This document shows positions 1 to 6,718 of a DNA stretch of 12,522 nt, in pieces. A program made the position numbers and the translations under genes. The notes beneath the pieces are model-generated. The model made no database searches, was not told where the DNA came from, and worked only from the letters and a program-made list of their open reading frames with translations. The stretch comes from Lachnospiraceae bacterium UBA7481 (GTDB taxonomy: Bacteria > Bacillota > Clostridia > Lachnospirales > Lachnospiraceae), in NCBI GenBank assembly GCA_002478505.1, contig DLOP01000039.1:7925-20446 (forward strand). The letters run 5' to 3'. Positions within the stretch are counted from its first letter, which is position 1. Each line of letters begins with the position of its first letter.

Positions 1-751
1 CGCGGCAGCCGTTCTTTCACTGGCGGTTGCACTAAGCGGATGTGGCAAAACAGAGAATCCTGCATCTGACGGAAATGGAACGGACGCAGCGACCGGAACT
101 GAGACAATCGACGAGAAATCCGAGGGCACTATGACGTATGCAGAATACATTGCCGCTGAACTGGACACACCGGTTGTCGTAGAAACTTATGTACAAGCAA
201 AACAGGCTTGGTGGGAAGACAAAGCAACCATCTATACACAGGACAAAGACGGCGCTTATTTTATCTATGAAATGGCATGTTCCGAGGCAGATTATGAGAA
301 ACTGACCACCGGCACAAAAATTCGCGTAACAGGTTATAAGAGCGAATGGTCCGGCGAAATTGAGATCACAGATGCTACCTTTGAGATTATCGACGGCAGC
401 TTTGTTGCCGAGCCTTTGGACGTAACCAATATGCTTGGCTCAGAAGACCTGATCACACACCAGAATGAGCGGGTAGCTTTTACAGATATGACTGTAGAAG
501 ACGCAGGCAACGGGGAAGCGTTTATGTATAACTGGGACGGTTCCGGCACAGACGGCGACGACCTTTATTTCAACGTTTCCGTGGGCGGCGAGACCTATTC
601 CTTTGTAGTAGAATCATATCTGTGTGACAAGACAACCGACGTATATGCCGCTGTTAAGAATCTTAATATCGGCGATGTTGTCAGCATGGAAGGCTTCCTT
701 TACTGGTATAACGGGGCAAATCCCCATATTACTTCCATTACCGTAAAATAA
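1..751 (+). CDS. Secreted lipoprotein with two OB-like beta domains (5' end outside window)
   Basis: The reading frame is open from base 2, so the true start lies upstream of the window; the ATG at 131 is internal. The first visible residues are the end of a signal peptide, and LSGC with its cysteine at 41-43 is a lipobox, so the protein should be lipid-anchored outside the membrane. A linker rich in Thr, Asp, Gly and Glu follows. The mature part then shows two similar beta-rich units. Each has strands leading to a G-[TD]-x-[IV]-x-[VM]-x-G pattern (TGTKIRVTGY near 299-331 and IGDVVSMEGF near 668-697). That resembles OB-fold lipoproteins of gut Clostridia; the fold call is inference. 249 codons are visible. 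No catalytic motif is seen, so a ligand-binding or structural role is more likely than an enzyme. It ends just before an intrinsic terminator. Confidence 0.8.
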   Translation, partial: AAAVLSLAVALSGCGKTENPASDGNGTDAATGTETIDEKSEGTMTYAEYIAAELDTPVVVETYVQAKQAWWEDKATIYTQDKDGAYFIYEMACSEADYEKLTTGTKIRVTGYKSEWSGEIEITDATFEIIDGSFVAEPLDVTNMLGSEDLITHQNERVAFTDMTVEDAGNGEAFMYNWDGSGTDGDDLYFNVSVGGETYSFVVESYLCDKTTDVYAAVKNLNIGDVVSMEGFLYWYNGANPHITSITVK

Positions 752-771
752 TCAACAACCGAGAATCCAAG

Positions 772-801
772 AATGGCGGGCAGATTTGTCCGCCATTTTT
801 T
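772..801 (+). terminator. Intrinsic terminator after the first lipoprotein gene
   Basis: A perfect 8-bp stem (AATGGCGG at 772-779 with CCGCCATT at 790-797), a 10-nt loop and a run of T to 801 lie 20 bases after the stop at 749-751. It separates the two lipoprotein genes. It also argues against translation from the ATG at 773, which sits inside the stem. Confidence 0.85.
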
Positions 802-859
802 AAACCTGTCGGCCAACCGGAACGATCTTAATAAACGTCGGCAGAAAAGGAGTTTTCCT

Positions 860-2125
860 ATGAAATGTATTTCTCTGATAAAAAATATAGTTAGATACAT
901 CTACGTGCCTGTCATCTTTAGTACCTTCCTGATATCCACCCTTTCAGGATGTCATTCCGGGCAGAATAACAGGGTATCTCCTGATCTGATCGCGACCATG
1001 GCTGCCCCCACAGATACCGGCAGTCTGACCGTAACTGAAGAAATGATCGATATAGGCATCCAGAATCCCGGCAACCTGTACCGCCTTATGAACATTATGG
1101 AACGCGCCGCTCATGGAGAAGAAATTACGATCGCGTATATCGGCGGCTCAATCACCGACGGTTCCAGCGCATCTCCCCAAAATACTTCCTGCTATGCTTA
1201 TCTTTCTACAAAATGGTGGGAAGATACCTTTCCCGAAGCAACGATTAACTATATTAATGCGGGGATTGGCGCAACGGACTCCTATCTTGGCGTACATAGA
1301 TTGCAGGATGATGTTCTTGCCTATGAACCGGATCTGGTCATTACGGAATTTTCTGTCAATGATTACCGTTCATGGAACAAAGAAACATACGAAAGTCTTT
1401 TGCGCGCGATCCTCTTATCTGATAACGAGCCTGCCGTGATTGCCTTACTATTAGGCACTGAACAGGATTATAATTACGCAACGGAACATGCGCAGGTGGC
1501 ATTTAAACTAAGCGTCAGCACGATCAATTATGCTGCCGTACTCTCTGAAGGCAGGAAAAACGGAAGCCTTTCCTGGGCAGACGTGGGCAATCCGGATGGC
1601 GTTCATCCGGCAAATGGCGGACATGCTTTGATTGCTCATCTTTTAACTCAGTTTTACTGCGATGTACTATCTGAAATCAATACGGCTGATTATCCGGAAT
1701 ATGTTGTAACAGAAGATACTCTGACCAAGTCAAGATATGAAGATGCCGATCTTCTTTATGCCTCGGATATTTCCCCTGTTGCCATGGAAGGGTTTATACA
1801 AAGCGATATCCCTTCGGCGCTGTCACATACGGACGGATGGGCAACCACAACCGGAGGAACGATTTCTTTTGAGATCACAAGCTGTGAAGCCGGCATCGTC
1901 TTTTATCAGACCATCGACGGTCAGAGCGGCCAATATGATATTTATGTTGACGGGGTATGCGTCACAACGATCGACGCAGATTACAGCGGCGGCTGGGGCA
2001 GCTGCTGCGACTATGTAGAATGTTATAAAAATGATATCTCCGAAACGCACTTGATTGAATTAAAACCGTCCGAAGACAGTACCGGAGACTATTTTGCCAT
2101 CTGCGGTATCTGCGTGGGATACTGA
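860..2125 (+). CDS. SGNH/GDSL-family esterase lipoprotein with C-terminal beta-sandwich
   Basis: This 421-residue protein starts at the ATG at 860, behind AAGGAG at 848-853; an upstream in-frame ATG at 773 lies inside a terminator and is rejected. A hydrophobic signal ends in TLSGC, so Cys31 is the likely lipidation site. The SGNH hydrolase blocks are visible in order: block I YIGGSITDG with nucleophile Ser97, block II around NAGIG (Gly135), block III FSVND with Asn167, and block V DGVHP with Asp246 and His249. Residues from about 300 to 421 form a second domain rich in Gly, Tyr and Cys that looks like a jelly-roll. Such proteins de-acylate carbohydrates or other esters outside the cell; the actual substrate is unknown. 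The gene ends in three consecutive in-frame stops (TGA TAA TAA, 2123-2131). No clear promoter or downstream terminator was seen. Confidence 0.88.
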   Translation: MKCISLIKNIVRYIYVPVIFSTFLISTLSGCHSGQNNRVSPDLIATMAAPTDTGSLTVTEEMIDIGIQNPGNLYRLMNIMERAAHGEEITIAYIGGSITDGSSASPQNTSCYAYLSTKWWEDTFPEATINYINAGIGATDSYLGVHRLQDDVLAYEPDLVITEFSVNDYRSWNKETYESLLRAILLSDNEPAVIALLLGTEQDYNYATEHAQVAFKLSVSTINYAAVLSEGRKNGSLSWADVGNPDGVHPANGGHALIAHLLTQFYCDVLSEINTADYPEYVVTEDTLTKSRYEDADLLYASDISPVAMEGFIQSDIPSALSHTDGWATTTGGTISFEITSCEAGIVFYQTIDGQSGQYDIYVDGVCVTTIDADYSGGWGSCCDYVECYKNDISETHLIELKPSEDSTGDYFAICGICVGY

Positions 2126-2160
2126 TAATAATTTATCAATGGATACCTTCTCTTTATTTA

Positions 2161-2188
2161 TTAAAAAATTAATGCTATTCTGTATAAT
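2161..2188 (+). promoter_or_regulatory. Candidate sigma-A promoter for the DUF4160-DUF2442 pair
   Basis: A perfect TATAAT at 2183-2188 is preceded after 16 bases by a weak TTAAAA (2161-2166). It lies about 65 bases before the DUF4160 start. The -10 is convincing and the -35 is poor. Confidence 0.5.
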
Positions 2189-2252
2189 ATAGTGGATAAG
2201 TATTTTTATGGTTGCAAATATTATGGAAGATCGTTAAAATGGAGGTGTTTAA

Positions 2253-2519
2253 ATGCCCGCGTTATCAATGTTTTTTGGAATTATTGTACGTATGCAAAGC
2301 GAAAAGGGCGGAAGACACAATAAACCGCATGTTCATGCCCTTTATGGAGATAATGAAATTATAGTCGGAATAGACGGGGATGTTTTAGAAGGAAGTTTTC
2401 CAAAGAAACAAATGAAACTACTGTTAGCATGGATGGCAATTCATGAAGAAGAATTACAGGCAAATTGGAGATTATTAAGTAATGGAGACGGTTATTTTAA
2501 AATAGAACCGTTGCGTTAA
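2253..2519 (+). CDS. DUF4160-domain protein
   Basis: An 88-residue protein starts at ATG 2253 behind GGAGGT (2241-2246, 6-base gap). The sequence matches DUF4160 over its whole length: N-terminal MPALSMFFGI, then the His-rich HNKPHVHALYGD near residues 22-33, then LEGSFPKKQMKLLLAWMAIHEEEL, and the typical C-terminal KIEPLR. Family members are small single-domain proteins of this length, so it looks complete. The function is not established. It is followed after 20 bases by a DUF2442 gene, an arrangement common in anaerobes and cyanobacteria that is often suspected to be toxin-antitoxin-like. The conserved histidines could bind metal or act in catalysis, but that is inference. The pair has a lower GC content than the lipoprotein genes before it. 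Confidence 0.88.
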   Translation: MPALSMFFGIIVRMQSEKGGRHNKPHVHALYGDNEIIVGIDGDVLEGSFPKKQMKLLLAWMAIHEEELQANWRLLSNGDGYFKIEPLR

Positions 2520-2539
2520 ATAATTTGGAGGGTATTATT

Positions 2540-2782
2540 ATGCTACGACCAACTGCAATTCAAGTAGAAGCAACATGTGCATATCAGATACTGGTAACAT
2601 TTGATAACGGGGAAAAAAAGTGTTTTGACGTTGAACCTTATATAAAGGGTGATTGGTATGGCAAACTGCGATCCTTTGAATATTTCAAATGTGTTGCTAC
2701 GGACGGATATACGGTTGTATGGCCTGATGGTCAGGATATATGTCCTGATGAATTATATGATTTGGGAAAACTTGTGTCATAA
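2540..2782 (+). CDS. DUF2442-domain protein
   Basis: An 80-residue protein starts at ATG 2540 behind GGAGG (2527-2531). The in-frame TTG at 2525 overlaps that Shine-Dalgarno site and is unlikely to be the start. The DUF2442 hallmarks are present: ILVTFDNGEKKCFDVEPYI near residues 17-35, then VVWPDGQDICPDELYD near residues 61-76. The family fold is known from the N-terminal domain of Nitrosomonas NE0471; its role is not established. It is co-transcribed with DUF4160 (20-base gap, each with its own ribosome binding site), so the two products probably work together. It converges with the NYN gene 51 bases away, and I see no hairpin terminator in that gap. Confidence 0.88.
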   Translation: MLRPTAIQVEATCAYQILVTFDNGEKKCFDVEPYIKGDWYGKLRSFEYFKCVATDGYTVVWPDGQDICPDELYDLGKLVS

Positions 2783-2833
2783 CCGTTAATCTGAATCCGC
2801 CCTTTAAGCAACAAAATGTGAAGCTAACTCTTA

Positions 2834-3799
2834 TTAATCTTTTTTTAGTAATCTTACTTCATTATTCTTTACTTCCAAAATCTCCGTAAAGGACTGCAGA
2901 TAATCCGAGAACTTGCTATATCCCAGCTTTTTAGCGGAAAAATTGGGATTCCATGCCTTCAGGCCTTCATTAATAATCGCCATGTTGTTACATTCGCCGC
3001 CATGCTTCTTGAGAATACGAATGATCTCCTGCTCCACATCTTCCTTCGCAATATCCGTACTTTTAAACATGATCACAGTGCTACTGTTCTTCTTTTGCAG
3101 CATAAAATTGCTCATCTTGTCTTCCAGAAGCGTACTCAATTTGGTACAGCCATAATTACGTACATCAAAATCCGGGTATTTATTGGTCAGCTTGCTTCCG
3201 ACCTCACCGATATAAGTATCCTTGCCCTTATTGGAATTTTCATCAATAATCTTACAGATTGCATTTTCAATCTCTGTAAGGTCGGTTACCTCCAGTTTAT
3301 TTTCTTTCTTGGCGGTTTTCCGTGTGCTGCTCTTTTTCGCCGTAATTTCTTCTATTTCCTCATCATTATAAATTACTTCCAACAGTTTAAAACTATTGCA
3401 CGCGCTGCGGAACGCCTTCGGCGTCTTGGCCTCTCCGATACCGACAACCTCCTTGCCCGCTTCACGCAGTCTTGCAGCCAGCCTTGTAAAATCGCTGTCG
3501 CTCGTCACCAGATAAAATCCATCAACATCTCCTGTGTATAAGATATCCATCGCATCTATGATCATTGCGGAATCGGTAGCATTCTTCCCTGTGGTATAAC
3601 TGTACTGCTGCACCGGCAGTACGGAATGTTCCAGGATCGGCTGTTTCCAGCCGGAACGGAGATGGTCTGTCCAATCGCTGTAGATACGCTTATAAGTCGC
3701 CACCCCATGATCCGAAACCTCATCCAGAATCGCTTTCAGATATTTGGGGGCAACATTGTCGCCGTCAATCAAAACAGCATATTTATTTTCAGAGCTCAT
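2834..3799 (-). CDS. NYN-domain (DUF88/LabA-type PIN-like) protein with two OST-HTH (LOTUS) domains
   Basis: A 321-residue protein starts at 3799 behind GGGGAGG. Residues 5-145 form a NYN domain. Acidic residues expected to hold the catalytic metal are present: Asp12 and Asp14 in LIDGDN, Asp76 and Asp82 in TDSAMIIDA, and Asp101 and Asp103 in TSDSDF, so an active RNase is possible. A lysine-rich linker (about 150-170) leads to two winged-helix OST-HTH domains, about 175-247 and 253-320. Each ends in the family pattern G-x-x-K-[LF]-[ST]-x-[LY]-L. OST-HTH domains bind RNA; in eukaryotes the same pairing occurs in MARF1-type proteins. It is the last gene of an operon behind serine O-acetyltransferase and a TtcA-like thiolase (26-base gap). 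The RNA target is unknown. Confidence 0.9.
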   Translation of the reverse strand: MSSENKYAVLIDGDNVAPKYLKAILDEVSDHGVATYKRIYSDWTDHLRSGWKQPILEHSVLPVQQYSYTTGKNATDSAMIIDAMDILYTGDVDGFYLVTSDSDFTRLAARLREAGKEVVGIGEAKTPKAFRSACNSFKLLEVIYNDEEIEEITAKKSSTRKTAKKENKLEVTDLTEIENAICKIIDENSNKGKDTYIGEVGSKLTNKYPDFDVRNYGCTKLSTLLEDKMSNFMLQKKNSSTVIMFKSTDIAKEDVEQEIIRILKKHGGECNNMAIINEGLKAWNPNFSAKKLGYSKFSDYLQSFTEILEVKNNEVRLLKKD

Positions 3800-3825
3800 C
3801 CTAAAACCTCCCCATTATTTCTATT

Positions 3826-4740
3826 TTAGTCCTTCTTCCTGCTTTTATACTGCAACTCCGGCAGATACGCCGATACCTTCGTATCGGGCGGAATCGACTC
3901 CGTCACAAAGGAGTTTCCTGCTACAACAGAATTTTTGCCGATAACGGTCTCTCCTCCAAGAACCGTCGTATTGGCATAGATGACCACGTTATCCTCAATT
4001 GTCGGATGACGCTTCACTCCGGAAAGTTCCTGCCCTTTCTGGGTGGACAATGCACCAAGCGTCACGCCCTGATAGATCTTCACATGATCACCAATCCTCG
4101 TCGTCTCTCCAATAACAATACCCGTACCATGGTCAATAAAGAAATACTCTCCGATCTCCGCACCGGGATTGATATCGATCCCCGTCTTGCCATGAGCATA
4201 CTCCGTCATGATCCTGGGAATATACGGAACATTCAGCTGATACAGTTCATGGGCAATCCGGTAAACAAAGATGGCAAAAATGCCCGGATAGGAAAATATG
4301 ATCTCCTCCCTGCTATTCGCCGCAGGATCTCCCGCCAGCTCCGCTTCCACGTCCTTAAACAAAAGATTTTGTATCCTTGGAAGACGCCTGATAAACTGCA
4401 GCGTAAGATCCTCCGCCTGACTTTCTGTTTCCTGACGGTCCTGAGATTCTTTCTTTCTGCCCGCCTTATACAAAAGAGCTGTCCTGATCTGCTTAAACAG
4501 CTTTTCATAAACTCCCGCAAGCGTATTGCCGGCGAAACTTTCCAGAGAAACATAAGCCGTATTCTCATCACCAAAATATCCGGGAAACATCAGTCTGCGG
4601 ACCTCATCTACCACCTCGATAATCTCCAGGCGTTTCGGTAGTTTCACTCCGATGCTGATTTCAAAAATCTCCTGTGACTGATAATTTCCGCTAAGCTCAG
4701 CTGCAGCAGCCGCGATAGTCTTTTTAATATCCTGTGCCAT
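3826..4740 (-). CDS. epsC: Serine O-acetyltransferase (EpsC/CysE type)
   Basis: This 304-residue enzyme makes O-acetylserine from serine and acetyl-CoA, the committed step of cysteine synthesis. The start is set at ATG 4740 because AAGGAAGG lies 6-7 bases upstream; an earlier in-frame ATG at 4773 would overlap the preceding gene and lacks a site. Residues 1-150 form the helical N-terminal region, long as in the Gram-positive EpsC type, with a charged insert around 93-110. From about 180 the left-handed beta-helix hexapeptide repeats begin. Family active-site elements are visible: GDPA (Asp138), GIDINPGA (Asp189), DHGTGIVIGET (His204), YQGVTLGA and KRHP (Arg244-His245). The tail after 283 is where cysteine synthase usually docks. 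It follows the TtcA-like gene after 16 bases and precedes the NYN gene. Confidence 0.93.
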   Translation of the reverse strand: MAQDIKKTIAAAAAELSGNYQSQEIFEISIGVKLPKRLEIIEVVDEVRRLMFPGYFGDENTAYVSLESFAGNTLAGVYEKLFKQIRTALLYKAGRKKESQDRQETESQAEDLTLQFIRRLPRIQNLLFKDVEAELAGDPAANSREEIIFSYPGIFAIFVYRIAHELYQLNVPYIPRIMTEYAHGKTGIDINPGAEIGEYFFIDHGTGIVIGETTRIGDHVKIYQGVTLGALSTQKGQELSGVKRHPTIEDNVVIYANTTVLGGETVIGKNSVVAGNSFVTESIPPDTKVSAYLPELQYKSRKKD

Positions 4741-4756
4741 ATATTTTCCTTCCTTA

Positions 4757-5659
4757 TCAACCGTCATACTCATCCAGAAACGAAATCTTCTTTCCTTTTT
4801 TCTTATATGCGATCACTGTGTCCAATGATACATTCTCCACGCTTTTAAATATATTGGACTCCACAAAAGGGTTGTCTTTTTTCAACCGGGCAATCAGCTC
4901 CTTTACCTCCTGCCGTTTGGATTCCATAGGCTCATCGGCACTGCGTGCTGCACAACATTCCGTAAACCGGCATGCGCACTGCAAAAACCGCAGCCCGTTC
5001 TCGTCCCGCCACCGCTTGATATCCGCCTCGCGGATCAGATACATGGGACGGATCAGCTCCATACCCTCAAAATTCGTACTATGCAGCTTAGGCATCATGC
5101 TTTGGATCTGTCCGCCATAAAGCATCCCCATTAAAATTGTCTCTATGACGTCATCATAATGATGTCCCAGCGCAATTTTATTGCATCCCAGTTCCTTTGC
5201 CTTATGATACAGATGCCCCCGCCTCATTCTTGCGCAGAGATAGCATGGGGACTTTTCAATATCATATACTGTATCAAAGATCTCCGATTCAAATATTGTA
5301 ATCGGAATCCCAAGAATCCTCGCATTATGCTCGATCATCCTGCGGTTTTCCTCTCGATACCCCGGATCCATGACCAGAAACTCCAGCTCAAATGGAAACT
5401 TCCGGTGCCGCTGCAGCTCCTGAAACAACTTCGCCATCAGCATGGAATCCTTGCCTCCGGAAATGCATACTGCAACCTTATCATGCTCCTGCAGGAGTTT
5501 ATATGTATTAATCGCCTTCGCAAACGGCGAAAATAACTTTTTATGATAACGCTTTCTAAGCTCTGTTTCTACACGTCCACAAAACTCTGCAGGATCGAGA
5601 GCATCGCTGATCAATTCGCTCCGCATCATCGCCTCTTTATCAGCCATTGAATCTTCCAT
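4757..5659 (-). CDS. TtcA-like PP-loop ATPase, probable tRNA thiolation enzyme
   Basis: A 300-residue protein is predicted from ATG 5659, chosen because AAGGAG (5669-5674) lies 9 bases upstream; the earlier in-frame ATGs at 5695 and 5683 have no site. The N-terminal region (about 1-55) is helical. The ATP-pyrophosphatase PP-loop is SGGKDS (about 67-72). It is followed by CYLC (Cys139, Cys142) and GHHYDDVIET, the arrangement of TtcA, which puts 2-thiocytidine at tRNA position 32 using a [4Fe-4S] cluster. The third cluster cysteine would come from an unusually dense CACRFTECC (about 228-236). The target base cannot be read from sequence, so a related thiolase is possible. It is first in an operon with serine O-acetyltransferase, which fits sulfur supply. 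Confidence 0.85.
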   Translation of the reverse strand: MEDSMADKEAMMRSELISDALDPAEFCGRVETELRKRYHKKLFSPFAKAINTYKLLQEHDKVAVCISGGKDSMLMAKLFQELQRHRKFPFELEFLVMDPGYREENRRMIEHNARILGIPITIFESEIFDTVYDIEKSPCYLCARMRRGHLYHKAKELGCNKIALGHHYDDVIETILMGMLYGGQIQSMMPKLHSTNFEGMELIRPMYLIREADIKRWRDENGLRFLQCACRFTECCAARSADEPMESKRQEVKELIARLKKDNPFVESNIFKSVENVSLDTVIAYKKKGKKISFLDEYDG

Positions 5660-5703
5660 CACAGATATCTCCTTATGTCCCATTACATGAACCATGCCAT
5701 TTC

Positions 5704-5731
5704 ATTATACATAACAATCAGTTTTTGTGAA
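5704..5731 (-). promoter_or_regulatory. Sigma-A promoter of the thiolase-epsC-NYN operon
   Basis: On the minus strand, TTCACA (5726-5731) and a perfect TATAAT (5704-5709) are separated by 16 bases, about 45 bases before the chosen start at 5659. This supports a start downstream of the in-frame ATG at 5695, which would lie only a few bases from the transcription start. Confidence 0.7.
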
Positions 5732-5810
5732 CTATGGATGATATACGCAAGTATAACATAAACAACTTCTTTTGGCTACCTTAACCCACCGCGGGAAACC
5801 GGTCCTCGTA

Positions 5811-6149
5811 TCAGATATCCAATTCTTTAATTTTTTTCAACGACATCAAATAATCTATTACTAAATCCAGATCCTGAAGATTCAAAGAAGTAGCTATTTC
5901 TACAAGATTCTGCGCGCTTGCATGTTTAGAAGCTGTTCCAAATAAAAGATAATCTGCCGAGATATCGAAATAACTACACAATCTGCAAATGGTCTCTTGT
6001 GACATTCCTTTTTTTCCATTTTCAATCTCGGACAAAAAATTGACGGAAACATCCATCATTTCAGCAAATTGCGCCTGTGTATAATGATGTTCCGTTCTAA
6101 AATCATGAACTCTTTTTCCTATTTCCATTTTTAAGCCAGAAGCAGACAT
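5811..6149 (-). CDS. XRE-family helix-turn-helix repressor
   Basis: A 112-residue cytoplasmic regulator starts at ATG 6149 behind a modest GGGG-AAAAAAG site. Residues 10-70 are a Cro/CI-type HTH domain: YTQAQFAEMMDVSVNFLSEI forms helices 2-3, followed by the characteristic ENGKK, and the domain closes with FDISADYLLFG. The short C-terminal part (about 78-112) is leucine- and isoleucine-rich and probably dimerises; there is no peptidase or TPR domain. It is divergent from the small membrane protein at 6356. A perfect 21-bp palindrome sits between them at 6232-6252, the obvious candidate operator. A possible promoter for this gene (TATAAT at 6229-6234, weak TGAAAA 17 bases upstream) would have the palindrome in its spacer, implying self-repression. 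No terminator was seen before the next operon. Confidence 0.9.
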   Translation of the reverse strand: MSASGLKMEIGKRVHDFRTEHHYTQAQFAEMMDVSVNFLSEIENGKKGMSQETICRLCSYFDISADYLLFGTASKHASAQNLVEIATSLNLQDLDLVIDYLMSLKKIKELDI

Positions 6150-6231
6150 TCTTTTTTCCCCTGATTATCTAACTATTTTTAATAAATTCTATACGATTTT
6201 TCTAATTGCATACACAAACTATTGTTATATT

Positions 6232-6252
6232 ATATTCGCTTTTAGCGAATAT
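6232..6252. promoter_or_regulatory. 21-bp perfect palindrome, probable XRE operator
   Basis: ATATTCGCT (6232-6240), three T, then AGCGAATAT (6244-6252) form 9-bp perfect arms. It lies 5 bases upstream of the -35 of the rightward promoter and inside a possible leftward promoter of the XRE gene. Position and symmetry fit a dimeric XRE repressor; binding is inferred. Confidence 0.7.
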
Positions 6253-6257
6253 TTTCA

Positions 6258-6285
6258 TTGACAATACATCTATTGGGGGTATAAT
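6258..6285 (+). promoter_or_regulatory. Consensus sigma-A promoter of the small membrane protein gene
   Basis: TTGACA (6258-6263) and TATAAT (6280-6285) are both perfect consensus hexamers with a 16-base spacer. The predicted transcript starts near 6292, about 60 bases before the gene. Such a strong promoter beside an operator suggests tight repression with high output on release. Confidence 0.85.
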
Positions 6286-6355
6286 GAGTTCATAATACAT
6301 TAACAAAAGGCAAAATACAGTGTTGCACAAAAGCTACGCAGAAAGGATCTCGCAT

Positions 6356-6682
6356 ATGCGCAGAAAATTGATTACACTATTATTTATCGCATCTTTCTCA
6401 CTCTATTGCACCTTTTGCGGAGAAAAAACCTCCTCAAAACCGGAACAGGGAGTTCAGGAATCATACTTTCAGGAAAATAACGCATCCACAGAATCTATGG
6501 TTCAAAACCCAAACCAGCAGAAAGAAGATGCATCCAGAAGATCCTCCGAAGATTCTCTTTCGATGACTAAAGAAAATAAAATAGAGGTCTGGTTGGTTGG
6601 AGTGGCGCAGCAGGTTCTTGCATTAGCGGTATGGTATGGAATAAAACAAACAATAAAAATCATTTTTTTGAAGAAAATATAA
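6356..6682 (+). CDS. Small lipoprotein-like/membrane peptide with cationic hydrophobic C-terminus
   Basis: I do not recognise this 108-residue protein. The start is ATG 6356 because AAAGGA (6342-6347) lies 8 bases upstream; a GTG at 6320 has no site. Residues 1-22 are a signal-like segment (MRRK, then a hydrophobic run to LYCTFCGEK). The cysteines at 18 and 21 suggest lipidation, but neither fits the lipobox well. Residues 23-74 are polar and low in complexity (Ser, Gln, Asn, Glu), probably disordered. Residues 76-95 form a second hydrophobic helix with Trp79 and Trp93, and 96-108 are lysine- and isoleucine-rich ending in FLKKI. It is divergent from an XRE gene with a shared operator. A membrane-active peptide or a signalling precursor are possibilities only. 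It converges with the MATE gene 36 bases away. Confidence 0.65.
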   Translation: MRRKLITLLFIASFSLYCTFCGEKTSSKPEQGVQESYFQENNASTESMVQNPNQQKEDASRRSSEDSLSMTKENKIEVWLVGVAQQVLALAVWYGIKQTIKIIFLKKI

Positions 6683-6718
6683 CCTACAAGATTAACAAAA
6701 GCCACAATATTTTATTTT

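Noticed and set aside
773..859. N-terminal extension of the SGNH esterase from ATG 773
   Set aside because: That ATG lies in the stem of an intrinsic terminator with no ribosome binding site. The ATG at 860 has AAGGAG and starts a proper lipoprotein signal.
2123..2138. Hairpin TGATAA/TTATCA after the esterase gene as a terminator
   Set aside because: Only six AT-rich pairs and no proper T-run, too weak to call.
3002..3541. Long plus-strand frame opposite the NYN gene
   Set aside because: It is a shadow of the NYN coding frame. The NYN frame carries clear catalytic and OST-HTH motifs.
4006..4641. 211-codon plus-strand frame opposite serine O-acetyltransferase
   Set aside because: It is antisense to a clear enzyme gene and has no start signals.
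6320..6355. GTG start for the small membrane protein
   Set aside because: No Shine-Dalgarno before GTG 6320. ATG 6356 has AAAGGA at a good distance and gives a proper signal-like N-terminus.
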